This document shows positions 1 to 11,800 of a stretch of 62,500 nucleotides of DNA, one piece after another. How positions within the stretch are numbered: the stretch's first letter is position 1; each line of letters begins with the position of its first letter. The notes beneath the pieces were generated by a model. It did not search any database. It was not told the origin of the DNA and saw only the letters and a program-made list of their open reading frames with translations. Position numbers and translations under genes: made by a program. The stretch covers positions 4,224,093-4,286,592 of the forward strand of contig RPFO01000050.1 of the NCBI GenBank assembly GCA_009746045.1, written 5' to 3'. The DNA is from Mesostigma viride (Eukaryota > Streptophyta > Mesostigmatophyceae > Mesostigmatales > Mesostigmataceae).

Positions 1-140
1 GGTCGCGTTGAGTACGTGGCCCACCACGACGGTGACCACGCCCACGCAGCCGGCCACGAACGCGCGCACGTCCTCCGTGATACGCTCATCTGGGTTGTCC
101 AGGGTCAAGTCCATCTTGAGGGCGAAGTAGGACCGGCGGG
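1..140 (-). CDS. ABC transporter exon c, runs off the window
   Basis: The acceptor CCTCCAG ends at 141. Two bases complete the phase-1 codon of exon b, giving Ser. The reading then runs [20 protein letters not shown] and on to [20 protein letters not shown]. The DNP-(D/E)-R-I-x-ED motif is the strongest family marker in this gene. Confidence 0.8.
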
Positions 141-2017
141 CTGGAGGGGGGCGGGGGGCAGGGAAGTGAGGTGCGTGTGGGGCGCGTTGGGGGTGACGGC
201 AGGATGTTGAGTTGAGTTGAGTTGACTTTATTCCCGCACATGTTACGTGTGTTTGTCCGGCAGGGTTACGTGTGGTGACGGGTGGATGGGGCAGAATGGG
301 CCCCGATGGTAAGGTAAATGTCAGGTCCGGGAGTGAGTGCGTGGGATGGGCGGGGGGGGGGGCAGCGGTGGGGGTCATGGTGGGCAGGATGTTCAGTGCC
401 GAAAGGGCCCCAAGTTTGATGGTGAGTATTTTGTACCGGCAGGCATACAAGTCATGAGGCAGCATGACTTGTGTAATGCTGTGATAAAGTGACAAGGCAC
501 AGTGCCGCACTAGAATATAACGCTGTGACACAGAGCCAAACTCTAATGAAATGATGAGGCTCTGTGCCACACTTCAATAAAACTCTGAACTGAGGCACAG
601 TGCCACACTCTATCAAAGCGCTGAGACACAGTGCCGTGCTAACAATAGAATGCTGAGGCACCGTGCCACATTCTCTTAAAATGCTGATGCAGGCAGGCAG
701 GAAACTTGCATCTGTGATCAACCACTCACAGAAATAGGTGTCTACCACAGGATAGGCTGACAATGCTGACAGCGGGTAGCCAGCCACTCACAAAGACACA
801 GTGTCCGTGAGCAGCGCTCACAAAACCGTTGCACGAGAAGCAAGCACCGAAATAGGCGCCCATGACCACCAACTCACAGAAATAGGCGTCTATGACCAAG
901 CCCCTCACCAAAATAGGCGCCCATGACCACCAACTCACAAGAAATAGGCGTCTATGACCAAGCCCCTCACCGAAATAGGCGCCCATGACCACCAACTCAC
1001 AGAAATAGGCGTCTATGACCAAGCCCCTCACCGAAATAGGCGCCCATGACCACCAACTCACAGAAATAGGCGTCTATGACCAAGCCCCTCACCGAAATAG
1101 GCGCCCATGACCACCAACTCACAGAAATAGGCGTCTATGACCAAGCCCCTCACCGAAATAGGCGCCCATGACCACCAACTCACAGAAATAGGCGTCTATG
1201 ACCAAGCCCCTCACTAAGATAGGCATCCATGACCACCAACTCACAAAAATTGATGCAGTCACTTGCTTTCAATTCAATTTAACTCACAAAAGTAGGCATC
1301 GGTGAGCTCCTTTGTCATCCAATAGCGCCAGTCGAGCGCCAGACGGTCCTGGGGGTGCCAGGAGGGGGTGGGATAAGCAGAACCATAATTTAGACCGTAT
1401 TAAAAAAAAATTCTGCGGAGAACGCGCAGGTAGTGGTTGCGGTCGGGACCAAGAAGACGAGCCCACACAGGCATCCTGGCAGCGAACTAAAATACTGAAT
1501 TCAACAGGTTAGCGAACAGGGAAAATATACGCATAGTATAGTTATAAGATCCTTACTTAAATAATGTTTAAGATAGCAAATAGTACAGCTAAGAGCGTCC
1601 AAAGACAACAGCCAGTACCCCAAGTGCTTTCTGCCATGCCTGCAGGCAGTCATTCCGTGAACAAAGTCATGGGCACCAAGGCAATATAACTGCTGCAAGA
1701 AATGCAGCAAGTGCCAGCATCAATGTCAACGCCTTGCTCACTTGTGTGCCAACGACCACTGCGAACAGCGGGGTGGCATCATGGCAACCAGGATACATTC
1801 TACAAGCGCCGCAAATTAAGGGTGCCATCGATGCCCGTACAAGGTCGCAAGCAAGCAGCCTTGCTCACCTGCGTGTAGTCGTACACCGCGAACAGGGGGG
1901 TGGCCACCAGCACGATGCCCACAAAGTGGACCACGCTCCGGTAGAAGCCGGATGCGTCCTTCTCCGCGAGGGCGGTCGACATGTCGCGCTGGATGTAGGA
2001 GAGGATCACGAACATGC
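1..2017 (-). CDS. ABCD-type ABC transporter, membrane domain, partial (exons 2017-1869, 1348-1288, 140-1)
   Basis: Half-size ABC transporter of the ABC_membrane_2 (peroxisomal ABCD / SbmA-BacA / YddA) group. These move fatty-acyl, peptide or cofactor substrates across organelle membranes. Three minus-strand exons join in phase (0, then 1). Together they give the order typical of the family: a [20 protein letters not shown] segment, then [13 protein letters not shown], then [20 protein letters not shown], then RRSYFALK and [14 protein letters not shown]. The last matches the signature DNPDQRIxED-R-F. The ATP-binding half lies beyond base 1, and I could not find the 5' exons between 2018 and 7800. 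The ends are therefore open on both sides. The plant plastid ABCD2/YddA-like branch seems closest, but this is inference. The gene diverges from the tectonic gene at 7813. Confidence 0.8.
690..1260. repeat. 60-bp minisatellite made of exon-b donor copies
   Basis: About eight near-identical 60-bp units fill the intron downstream of ABC transporter exon b. Read on the minus strand, each unit has two half-copies of the exon edge: GCCTATTTCT followed by GTGAGTTGG, and GCCTATTTCG followed by GTGAGG. The true edge reads GCCTACTTTT followed by GTGAGTT. A 25-bp comparison with the true edge differs at only about six positions. Confidence 0.9.
1288..1348 (-). CDS. ABC transporter exon b
   Basis: The 61-nt exon lies between CCCCCAG at 1351-1349 and GTGAGT starting at 1287. 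It encodes [20 protein letters not shown] and ends in phase 1. It supplies the W-R-x-W-(M/L)-T segment expected between the two neighbouring exons. Its donor edge is the apparent seed of the 60-bp array at 780-1250. Confidence 0.75.
1869..2017 (-). CDS. ABC transporter exon a (transmembrane segment)
   Basis: The acceptor is a run of 17 C followed by AG at 2019-2018. The donor is GTGAGC after CAG at 1869. The 149 nt encode the coupling-helix region ending VYDYTQ and finish in phase 0. Decayed copies of its 5' edge lie at 2071-2097, 2165-2188 and 5968-5990. A decayed copy of its 3' edge lies at 1732-1779. Confidence 0.8.
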
Positions 2018-2384
2018 CTGGGGGGGGGGGGGGGGGAGTAAATAAAGAGGCGTGAAAGTGAAGGTTGAGAGTAGGAGAGGACCACGAGCATGCCAGGGGA
2101 TGGTTTGGGATTGGAAGGCGGGAAGGGGGGTGAATAAGAGCGAGAAAAAAAGGGAAAGTCTGAATGTAGGAGACGACCACAAACATGCATGAGGTTGGGG
2201 TTGGGGGGTGAAGGGTGGGCGTTCCGAGCTTGGGGAATCGGGGGGCACAAGATAACAGAAAGGCGGATAAAGCACAGGCCTAGGTTGATGCATGGGGGTG
2301 AGCATGGGGGTAGGGGTAGGGGTAGGGGTAGGGGTAGGGGTAGGGGTAGGGGTAGGGGTAGGGGTAGGGGTAGGGGTAGGGGTA

Positions 2385-2437
<53 letters not shown>

Positions 2438-2450
2438 GGGGGTAGGGGTA

Positions 2451-2509
<59 letters not shown>

Positions 2510-2962
2510 AGGGGTAGGGGTAGGGGTAGGGGTAGGGGTAGGGGTAGGGGTAGGGGTAGGGGTAGGGGTAGGGGTAGGGGTAGGGGTAGGGGTAGGGGTA
2601 GGGGTAGGGGTAGGGGTAGGGGTAGGGGTAGGGGTAGGGGTAGGGGTAGGGTAGGGGTAGGGGTAGGGGTAGGGGTAGGGGTAGGGTAGGGGTAGGGGTA
2701 GGGGTAGGGGTAGGGGTAGGGGTAGGGTAGGGTAGGGGTAGGGGTAGGGGTAGGGGTAGGGGTAGGGGTAGGGGTAGGGGTAGGGGTAGGGGTAGGGGTA
2801 GGGGTAGGGGTAGGGGTAGGGGTAGGTAGGGTAGGGGTAGGGGTAGGGTAGGGTAGGGGTAGGGGTAGGGTAGGGGTAGGGGTAGGGGTAGGGGTAGGGG
2901 TAGGGGTAGGGGTAGGGGTAGGGGTAGGGTAGGGGTAGGGGTAGGGGTAGGGGTAGGGGTAG

Positions 2963-3013
<51 letters not shown>

Positions 3014-3077
3014 TCGGGGTCGGGGTCGGGTCGGGGTCGGGGTCGGGGTCGGGTCGGGGTCGGGGTCGGTCGGGGTC

Positions 3078-3132
<55 letters not shown>

Positions 3133-3162
3133 TCGGGGTCGGGGTCGGTCGGGGTCGGGGTC

Positions 3163-3224
<62 letters not shown>

Positions 3225-6200
3225 TCGGGGTAGGGGTAGGGTAGGGTAGGGGTAGGGGTAGGGGTAGGGTAGGGTAGGGGTAGGGGTAGGGGTAGGGGTA
3301 GGGGTAGGGGTAGGGGTAGGGTAGGGGTAGGGGTAGGGGTAGGGTAGGGGTAGGGTAGGGTAGGGTAGGGGTAGGGTAGGGGTAGGGGTAGGGTAGGGGT
3401 AGGGGTAGGGTAGGGGTAGGGGTAGGGGTAGGGGTAGGGGTAGGGGTAGGGTAGGGGTAGGGGTAGGGGTAGGGGTAGGGGTAGGGTAGGGTAGGGGTAG
3501 GGTAGGGTAGGGGTAGGGGTAGGGGTAGGGGTAGGGGTAGGGTAGGGGTAGGGGTAGGGGTAGGGGTAGGGTAGGGGTAGGGGTAGGGGTAGGGTAGGGT
3601 AGGGGTAGGGGTAGGGGTAGGGGTAGGGGTAGGGTAGGGGTAGGGTAGGGGTAGGGGTAGGGGTAGGGTAGGGGTAGGGGTAGGGGTAGGGTAGGGGTAG
3701 GGGTAGGGGTAGGGGTAGGGGTAGGGGTAGGGGTAGGGTAGGGGTAGGGGTAGGGGTAGGGGTAGGGGTAGGGGTAGGGGTAGGGGTAGGGGTAGGGGTA
3801 GGGGTAGGGGTAGGGGTAGGGGTAGGGTAGGGTAGGGTAGGGGTAGGGGTAGGGGTAGGGTAGGGGTAGGGGTAGGGGTAGGGGTAGGGTAGGGGTAGGG
3901 GTAGGGGTAGGGGTAGGGGTAGGGGTAGGGTAGGGTAGGGGTAGGGTAGGGGTAGGGGTAGGGGTAGGGGTAGGGTAGGGGTAGGGGTAGGGGTAGGGGT
4001 AGGGGTAGGGGTAGGGGTAGGGGTAGGGGTAGGGGTAGGGGTAGGGGTAGGGGTAGGGTAGGGGTAGGGGTAGGGTAGGGTAGGGGTAGGGGTAGGGGTA
4101 GGGTAGGGGTAGGGGTAGGGGTAGGGGTAGGGGTAGGGTAGGGGTAGGGTAGGGGTAGGGGTAGGGGTAGGGGTAGGGTAGGGGTAGGGTAGGGGTAGGG
4201 GTAGGGGTAGGGGGGTAGGGGTAGGGGTAGGGGTAGGGGTAGGGGTAGGGGTAGGGGTAGGGGTAGGGGTAGGGGTAGGGGTAGGGGTAGGGGTAGGGGT
4301 AGGGTAGGGTAGGGGTAGGGGTAGGGTAGGGGTAGGGGTAGGGTAGGGGTAGGGTAGGGGTAGGGGTAGGGGTAGGGGTAGGGGTAGGGGTAGGGGTAGG
4401 GGTAGGGGTAGGGTAGGGTAGGGGTAGGGTAGGGGTAGGGTAGGGGTAGGGGTAGGGGTAGGGGTAGGGGTAGGGGTAGGGGTAGGGGTAGGGGTAGGGG
4501 TAGGGGTAGGGGTAGGGGTAGGGTAGGGGTAGGGGTAGGGGTAGGGGTAGGGGTAGGGGTAGGGGTAGGGGTAGGGGTAGGGGTAGGGTAGGGGTAGGGG
4601 TAGGGGTAGGGGTAGGGGTAGGGGTAGGGGTAGGGGTAGGGGTAGGGGTAGGGGTAGGGGTAGGGGTAGGGTAGGGTAGGGGTAGGGGTAGGGGTAGGGG
4701 TAGGGGTAGGGGTAGGGGTAGGGGTAGGGGTAGGGTAGGGTAGGGGTAGGGGTAGGGGTAGGGGTAGGGGTAGGGGTAGGGGTAGGGTAGGGGTAGGGGT
4801 AGGTAGGGTAGGGGTAGGGGTAGGGGTAGGGGTAGGGGTAGGGGTAGGGGTAGGGGTAGGGGTAGGGGTAGGGGTAGGGTAGGGTAGGGGTAGGGTAGGG
4901 TAGGGGTAGGGGTAGGGGTAGGGGTAGGGGTAGGGGTAGGGGTAGGGGTAGGGGTAGGGTAGGGGTAGGGGTAGGGGTAGGGGTAGGGGTAGGGGTAGGG
5001 GTAGGGTAGGGGTAGGGGTAGGGGTAGGGGTAGGGGTAGGGGTAGGGGTAGGGGTAGGGGTAGGGGTAGGGTAGGGGTAGGGGTAGGGGTAGGGGTAGGG
5101 GTAGGGGTAGGGTAGGGGTAGGGGTAGGGGTAGGGGTAGGGGTAGGGGTAGGGGTAGGGGTAGGGGTAGGGTAGGGGTAGGGGTAGGGGTAGGGGTAGGG
5201 TAGGGGTAGGGGTAGGGTAGGGGTAGGGGTAGGGGTAGGGGTAGGGGTAGGGGTAGGGGTAGGGGTAGGGTAGGGGTAGGGGTAGGGGTAGGGGTAGGGG
5301 TAGGGGTAGGTAGGGTAGGGGTAGGGGTAGGGTAGGGGTAGGGGTAGGGGTAGGGGTAGGGGTAGGGGTAGGGGTAGGGGTAGGGGTAGGGGTAGGGGTA
5401 GGGTAGGGGTAGGGGTAGGGTAGGGTAGTAGGGGTAGGGGTAGGGTAGGGGTAGGGGTAGGGGTAGGGTAGGGGTAGGGGTAGGGTAGGGGTAGGGGTAG
5501 GGGTAGGGTAGGGGTAGGGGTAGGGGTAGGGGTAGGGGTAGGGTAGGGGTAGGGGTAGGGGTAGGGGTAGGGGTAGGGGTAGGGGTAGGGGTAGGGGTAG
5601 GGGTAGGGGTAGGGGTAGGGTAGGGGTAGGGGTAGGGGTAGGGGTAGGGGTAGGGTAGGGGTAGGGGTAGGGGTAGGGGTAGGGTAGGGGTAGGGTAGGG
5701 GTAGGGGTAGGGGTAGGGGTAGGGGTAGGGGTAGGGGTAGGGGTAGGGGTAGGGGTAGGGGTAGGGGTAGGGGTAGGGGTAGGGGTAGGGGTAGGGGTAG
5801 GGGTAGGGGTAGGGGTAGGGGTAGGGGTAGGGGTAGGGGTAGGGTTCTAGGCTTTGCGATAGCGACCCCTCCCCATTGACAGGGGGTCGGATGGGCCGCA
5901 TCTACTTTGGGGTTTAAGGGTGGGAGGACAAAGGGAATGAGCAGCGTGGTTTATGCGGAGACGATTTAGGAGAGGACCAACACCATGCATGGGGTCTGGA
6001 GGGGTGGGCGGACGGGCGAGACGGGGGAATACCAGGCAAGGGTGGAGGATAACAAGCCGTTGTCTCAGGGACGAGGGAAGGGGACGGACACAAGCCCATT
6101 GGGGTGAGGGGGAGTGGAGGTTCGGAGGTGAGGCGAGGGGGCGATAGGGGGAGATCTTGTGAGGTGAGGTACATACTTCTTATGGATGGGTGCCCTATAG

Positions 6201-7812
6201 CAGACACAACTATATGGGATGGTCTACAGTGAATTGTTTACAGACGAGTGAATTGTCTACAGACGAGAAAGGTAATGCGCAGTAAACAGGGCAGGGGAGG
6301 CGATTCCAGAGTAGTTTATGCCCGCAAGGTACCTGTTGTGATGACACACAGACCGACCATGGCTCCCACCATAAGCCGAGCTGCATGCGCCAGAACAGAC
6401 GGAAACGTTCCATTGGGAGCGTATACGGTGCGCCATTTAAACACAGTAAGTTTTTGTCATAAGAAATGACAATCGGCGCTAGAGAGAATTATTTCAGCCA
6501 TTCACATATTCTGCAACGGAATTGGCATCATGCGGGCGATTACCTCGCCATTTGGAGCTGCCGAATAGAAACGGGGTGCCTACCCGGACAAGTCTGTCTA
6601 ACAGCGTCGCGACAGACCCCATTGTCCCTCCCGCCCCCGCCCCCCCAAATTAGCTACGCAGAATACACATTGATAGCGTGCTTCGTTTCAGTATCCGTGG
6701 AATTCGGAGTCCTTACGAGGGCGCGCTCAACTGCTGGCAGATAATCACAGGATCAGCGGTCGCCATGGCACCATGTGATGTGCACAGCACGCACTTCACT
6801 GATGTGAGTAATGCCAAAGCCCACAAAAGTTGCACGTAAAATGCGCGTAAAAGACTGCCCAATCCACTAATTCTGGCGTCCTGTTAAGCTCCTGAGTCGG
6901 TGAGTCCTGACTCCTGAGTCCTGACAGTCCCAATGTCCTGACATTATTTGTTTTGTTGTTGTTGTTGATTCCCACGCTGCAAAATAGCCAAAATTACATA
7001 CATTTATACATAATGCGTAGCAGAGAGCTTCTGACGTAACTGGTTCCCGAACAAGATTTCCCGAAGAAGATGAACCACTGGTACTTGTAAGTTTCCTCTA
7101 GTTTCTTGCACTAATCGGGAAAACTCGCGTTCATGAGCTAAAGAAACAACTGAACTGAACTGAGCTAAAGAAACAGTTGTTGCCTGCCTCCCGAGCATAA
7201 CAACTTAACTGCCGGCCAAAGGCCAAAAAGCGGTTGCGTCTGTGACACGCTGTGAACTAAAGGCATTTTTTCAAGTTTATATGGAAATAAACTAACACCC
7301 ATTTCACCGGAAAAGGCATTTTTTCCTTTTGGCGCCCTTTCCTTTTGGCGCGTGCGACCGTGCGTAAAGAAAACGCACATAAACGGGGAGCGCAAATGGA
7401 AGTCCTCGGGGTTAACCATGGCACAACGGTCTCAGGCTGCGTTGTAAACAACAGCATATTGAAGAGGGAGCAGAATGCCGTCGGCATGGTAGAGCTGGAT
7501 CATAAAGTTAGCTGTTAAGCCATGGGTTGGCGAAAGGATGTCCTGGTGAGAAGTTAGCAAAGCAATTATGAAGGGTCAGCTGGACCACACCTGTTGCGCA
7601 CTTCAGTGGCCATTTCAGAAGGCAAACGCTGAGACGATATTGAAACCAGACGGCAACATTCGCTTTGTGCGCCGACTTTTGTGCCACTAGCTTCATGCTT
7701 GACGACAATTGGGATTACTTGCACCTCCCCGTTTCCGCGTGTAGATTAGGCGGGGCATCATAGTTGGATCGAAAGCCTGAGCGGCGTATCGGCCGAACAA
7801 AGTCGTCAACAA
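2018..7812. other. Intron and upstream region without recognised exons
   Basis: 2018-2290 and 5846-6000 carry decayed copies of the ABC transporter exon a edge on both sides of the satellite. 6000-7812 must contain the divergent 5' regions of the transporter and tectonic genes. I see no convincing exon, RNA gene or promoter motif there. Confidence 0.4.
2294..5845. repeat. (TAGGGG)n / (TAGGG)n satellite with TCGGGG blocks
   Basis: About 3.5 kb of GGGGTA hexamers is interspersed with GGGTA pentamers. Homogeneous GGGGTC blocks lie near 2390-2510 and 2965-3230. On the transporter's coding strand it is C-rich (TACCCC). The motif resembles TTAGGG/TTTAGGG telomere repeats but never has the T-run. 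Large open frames inside it are repeat translations. Confidence 0.95.
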
Positions 7813-8810
7813 ATGATGAAGAACTGCTTAGGAGGCCCGGTGGTCCGTTTTCTGGTGTTGTTGACCGTCGCTTACCTTGTAGCCGGGCAAGACCCCCCTC
7901 CCCCTCCGCCGACTCCGCCAACTGCGCCATTCGATTCCAGTCCACCGCCACCGTCGCCGGATCAACCCTCCCCCCCCCCCTACCACCTCCTCCTTCGCAA
8001 CCGGCATCTCCTTCCGGTCCGCCACCGCCACAAGGACCTCCCCCACCAGTCCCCCCCCTGCCTCCTAGCCCCCCTCCATTTCCTCCCCCACCGGTGCCCA
8101 GGCTCCCCGCTGCGCCGACCATCCCCCCGCCTGCGCCTTTGTCCCCTCCACCACCATCGCATCCGCCACCCTCGCCCTCAACGTCTCCACCACCGCCGCC
8201 ATTGTCGTCGCCGCCGCCACCGCCACCGCTACCATCGCCACCGCCACCATCAGTGTCGCCACCCCCACCGCCATCTTCATCACACCCACCGCCCATCAAT
8301 GAAGCCCCCCCCCCCTCCCCGCCGCCCCCTGTTCTACTACCGCCTCCACCGTCACCCTCACCCTCACCCCCACCCACTACCCCATCACCGCCACCATCCA
8401 CTTCCCCATCACCGCCACCATCCACTTCCCCATCACCGCCACCATCCACTTCCCCATCACCGCCACCATCCACTTCTCCATCACCGCCACCTTCCAGTAA
8501 CCCCTCCCCACCCCCTACTGGTCAACCAGCCCCCTCCCCACCCCCTGGAACCAGCCCCCCCCCGGCAAATTCTCCGCCCCCCTCGGGCATCAGCCCGCCG
8601 CCACTGCCCCCGCCACCACCCAGCCCACCCCCGCGGTCCCCCCCCCTCCCAGCCCCCCACCCCCCGCCGCCCCCCCCCCCACCCTCCACCCCTCCTAGGC
8701 CGCCCTCACCACCACCACCACCATTTGTTGACCCCTTCGTGGAGGACCTGGCGCAGGCGGACACGGGGGCCGTCAACGTGCCCCGCGTCTACGCCCTGGA
8801 CTGGCTTCAG
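7813..8810 (+). CDS. TCTN: Tectonic exon 1: signal peptide and PPSP-rich domain
   Basis: ATG ATG at 7813 opens a signal peptide (MMKNCLGGPVVRFLVLLTVA, cut near AG-QD) leading into PPPPPP. After the C11 tract at about 7970-7980 the proline-rich frame is one base away. In the shifted frame about 270 residues of PPSP/PPPP follow, with four TSPSPPPS units, ending VPRVYALDWLQ before the GTGGGT donor at 8811. The proline frame has no ATG or signal peptide of its own, so a missing C fits better than a separate start. Confidence 0.8.
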
Positions 8811-11800
8811 GTGGGTAGTGCCCAATGTGTGACTGCGTCCGTTTGACGGTGCGCATGTGTGACTGTGTCCATGTGTGACTGTGCGCATGTATGACTGTGT
8901 CCGTTTGACTGTGCGCATGTGTGACTGTGTCCAGTGTGACTGTGCGCATGTGGGACTGTGTCCATGTGTGACTGTGCGCATGTGGGACTGTGTCCAGTGT
9001 GACTGTTGTTTGTGTGTGGCTGTGCTCAATTCTTACTGTGTTTGTGTGTGACTGTCTGCACGCGACTGCATTTATGTGTGCATTCCTGGATGTGCGTGCT
9101 GCCCTATACAGCTAAAACCCTGGCTGCCTGTGCACGTCACAGACCAGGGCGACCAATACATGACGTCAGGAACACACATTCATGTATACACCCTGCTTGT
9201 TCATCAATGCTGCCCGAGTCTTGCTTTCTCTGCACGCACGCTTTGGGAGCGCTCGTACCTGTGGCTCTTATGGGGCCCTTGTCCCCATCAGAGCCGCACG
9301 ACTGGGTAAGCTTATCAATAGTTGACACCAAGACGCTCACCCATCAACGACTGATGCGAAAACACTCTCCTACCAGTAGTTGACACCAAAACACTCACTC
9401 ATCAATAACTATTGCGAATACACTCTCCTATCAATAGTTGACACCAAGACGCTCACTTGGGGCTGGTTTGTGGGCTGATTTGCTGGCTGATTGCGTGTGA
9501 CATTTTGGGCTGATACGTGGGCTGAATACGGGCCGTGCAGGTGCCGGCAGTGCCCCCCACCGTGCCAGTCCCCGTCACCGGTGACCAGACGTGCGCGTGC
9601 GACCTGACGCTGCGGAGCTGCGACGGCAACTGCTGCTGCGACGTGGATGATTGCAGGTATTGGCTGCCGCTGTCACGAGTGCTGATTCGGGACCATTGTT
9701 TATAGCACTAGTTGCTGCGGCGTGGATGATTGCAGCTGCGCAGGCTGGAGGAATGTGGTGAATCGCTGAGGTGAGGGGCTGTGGTGAAGGGAAGGGGTGG
9801 AGGGCTGTCTTATACCGCCATGCCAGCGACGGCTCGGGCTACTTATCCCAGGGACAAATTTTTAGTTCCGGGGAGGTGTGCTGGACCTAGCTATTATTAT
9901 AAACCTGTTATGGTTAGTTATGATGATTACTACTATTATTATGCTGTTACCAGCGATTGTCACAGGTTGTGTCTTTGTGTGGCAAGTGGCTGGGTGAGGT
10001 ATGCTGCATCTTGCTCCATTGGGATGTGGGGCCCTGCATGTTATCTTTACTCGAAATTGGATGGCATAACTGACTGGCTTTGCTGAGTCACGTGTTTCTG
10101 ACAAAACAACTTATTGATGATTGTGTGTATTACTCTTTGAGACAAGTGTCGTTCCATCAACACCAGTCCTTCTTTCTTATTAATTAGCCATACTGTTCTT
10201 ATCTTATTAATTAATCATGCTGTTCTTATCTTATTATTAGCCATGCTCTTCTTATCATATTAACTAGCCATACTGTTCTTATCTTATTAATTAGCCATAG
10301 TTTCATTAGCGCATATTTTCATGGCTCGTCATCTGGGCTGGGACATGTAGTAAATGGATGGCTCTGTTCACCAATGTTGGTGTTGGTGGTCGCGGCGGCA
10401 ATGGTCGCGATGATGGTGGCACTGGGTACACATTTGTTGACCAACGACAGTGAGGGCGAGATCGCGCTCTTCACCGGCTGCCTGCCCGGCGGGGTGGACC
10501 CGCCCACGCTCGAGTACTGCGTGCGCGATGACATCATCGCCACCGTGAACCTGCCCAGCTCGTCGGGTCTTGCGTCCGTCAAAGTGCAGACCGAGGACAG
10601 CGGGTTCCTCTCCGCGCTGCTGTGCATCACCGATGACAACAGTGAGTGGGGTGGAGAGGGGTGCTTCCCCAATGGTGTTGATGTGAGCCATCTTCCTGTC
10701 TATGTTATTCACGTTATTCGCGTTCTATTCCCATGGGTAGTATGCCATATTCGCGTTGTTCGCGTTCTATTCCCATGGGTAGTATGCCAGTGGTGTGCAC
10801 CGCCGAAGACAACAGTGGGAAGGAAGGAGAGCGTGTACCCCCCTGGGTGGTTGCATGGCCTGCAGCATCACTGTCCGCATCTTGCCATGATGTGAGTGGG
10901 GCCTGTGCCAGTGTGGTGGTGGGTGGGTGGGTGGGTGGGTGGGTCACCTGCCGTTTGCGATGCGATCCGTTGAGATGCAAGTTTTGGTTTGAGTGGGGTG
11001 GTACAAGTTGGAGGTTGAGTGGGGTGGATGGAAGTTGTAGTGCAAGTGGGGTGGATGCAAGGGGTAGTTTGAGTGGGCTGGTCGCAAGCTTTGCTGAGGG
11101 AGGAGTGTTCGTGAGTTGTCATAGCGGCACAAGGAGTTTTTGGGGTTAATTGTTGAGCAAAGGGCAGCGCAGCACACGTGAATAGCGATCGTGGCACGAG
11201 CTTTAAAAAATCAGCTCCCAAGCATAACTTTTCATGCTGTCGTAGCGGCACCTGGAAGTGTCTTGGAGGGATTAGGGCGGGGCCGTTTGGCACGAATAGA
11301 GCACTCATGACGTTAGTATGCATGCTTTCATGGCGCTACCTCACGGAGCTACCTCTTGTGGACGTGAGTGGCCATCGCTGCGTGGCCACGGGAAGAGCGT
11401 GCATGGGAATAAGTGCACGACAGCCAATAAAGTTGATGGGGGGAAAGAATCGAGTGCACGGCAACTGGACGCACGGAAGGGATATAAGGGCATGGCAGGA
11501 GAGTTGAGTGCGTGGTTATGGACGCAAGCCTACGCACCATCAACTCATGGGTTCGCGTTTACGGGTGTGAGCTGACGCACCATAAACTCGTGCTCGGTGT
11601 TTGCAGACGCGGCGCTCGGCAAGTTCTTCCTGGACCCGCCTGCGGCCAAGCCAGCGGATCTGTCCGCGGCGCTCCTGTCAAAGGACAACGCCTACTTCAA
11701 GGCGGATCCGTTGCCGTCCGTGGTGACAACCACCGACACATTCCTGAAGGTGAGCCACCAACCACCGACACATTCCTGAAGGTGAGCCACCAACCACCGA

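Noticed and set aside
780-1250. CRISPR array
   Set aside because: Units are contiguous with no unique spacers, and the context is a eukaryotic intron.
2294-5845. Telomere or chromosome end
   Set aside because: The array is internal, lacks the T-run of known telomere repeats, is degenerate, and lies in a gene intron.
1816-5901. 1,361-codon minus-strand open frame ([18 protein letters not shown])
   Set aside because: It is a translation of the TAGGGG/TAGGG repeat with random frame changes. Only the last ~150 bases overlap a real exon, in the wrong frame.
6210-6413. Minus-strand frame with FWRMQLGLWWEPW, considered as an upstream ABC transporter exon
   Set aside because: The aromatic stretch is suggestive, but the phase and acceptor could not be made to fit exon a.
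7715-8473. Gly-rich minus-strand frame opposite the proline domain
   Set aside because: Antisense shadow of PPSP codons.
7813-8832. His/Arg-rich continuation of the signal-peptide frame
   Set aside because: It is the shadow of the PPSP frame beyond the C-run. It ends at a stop after the splice donor and matches no expected domain.
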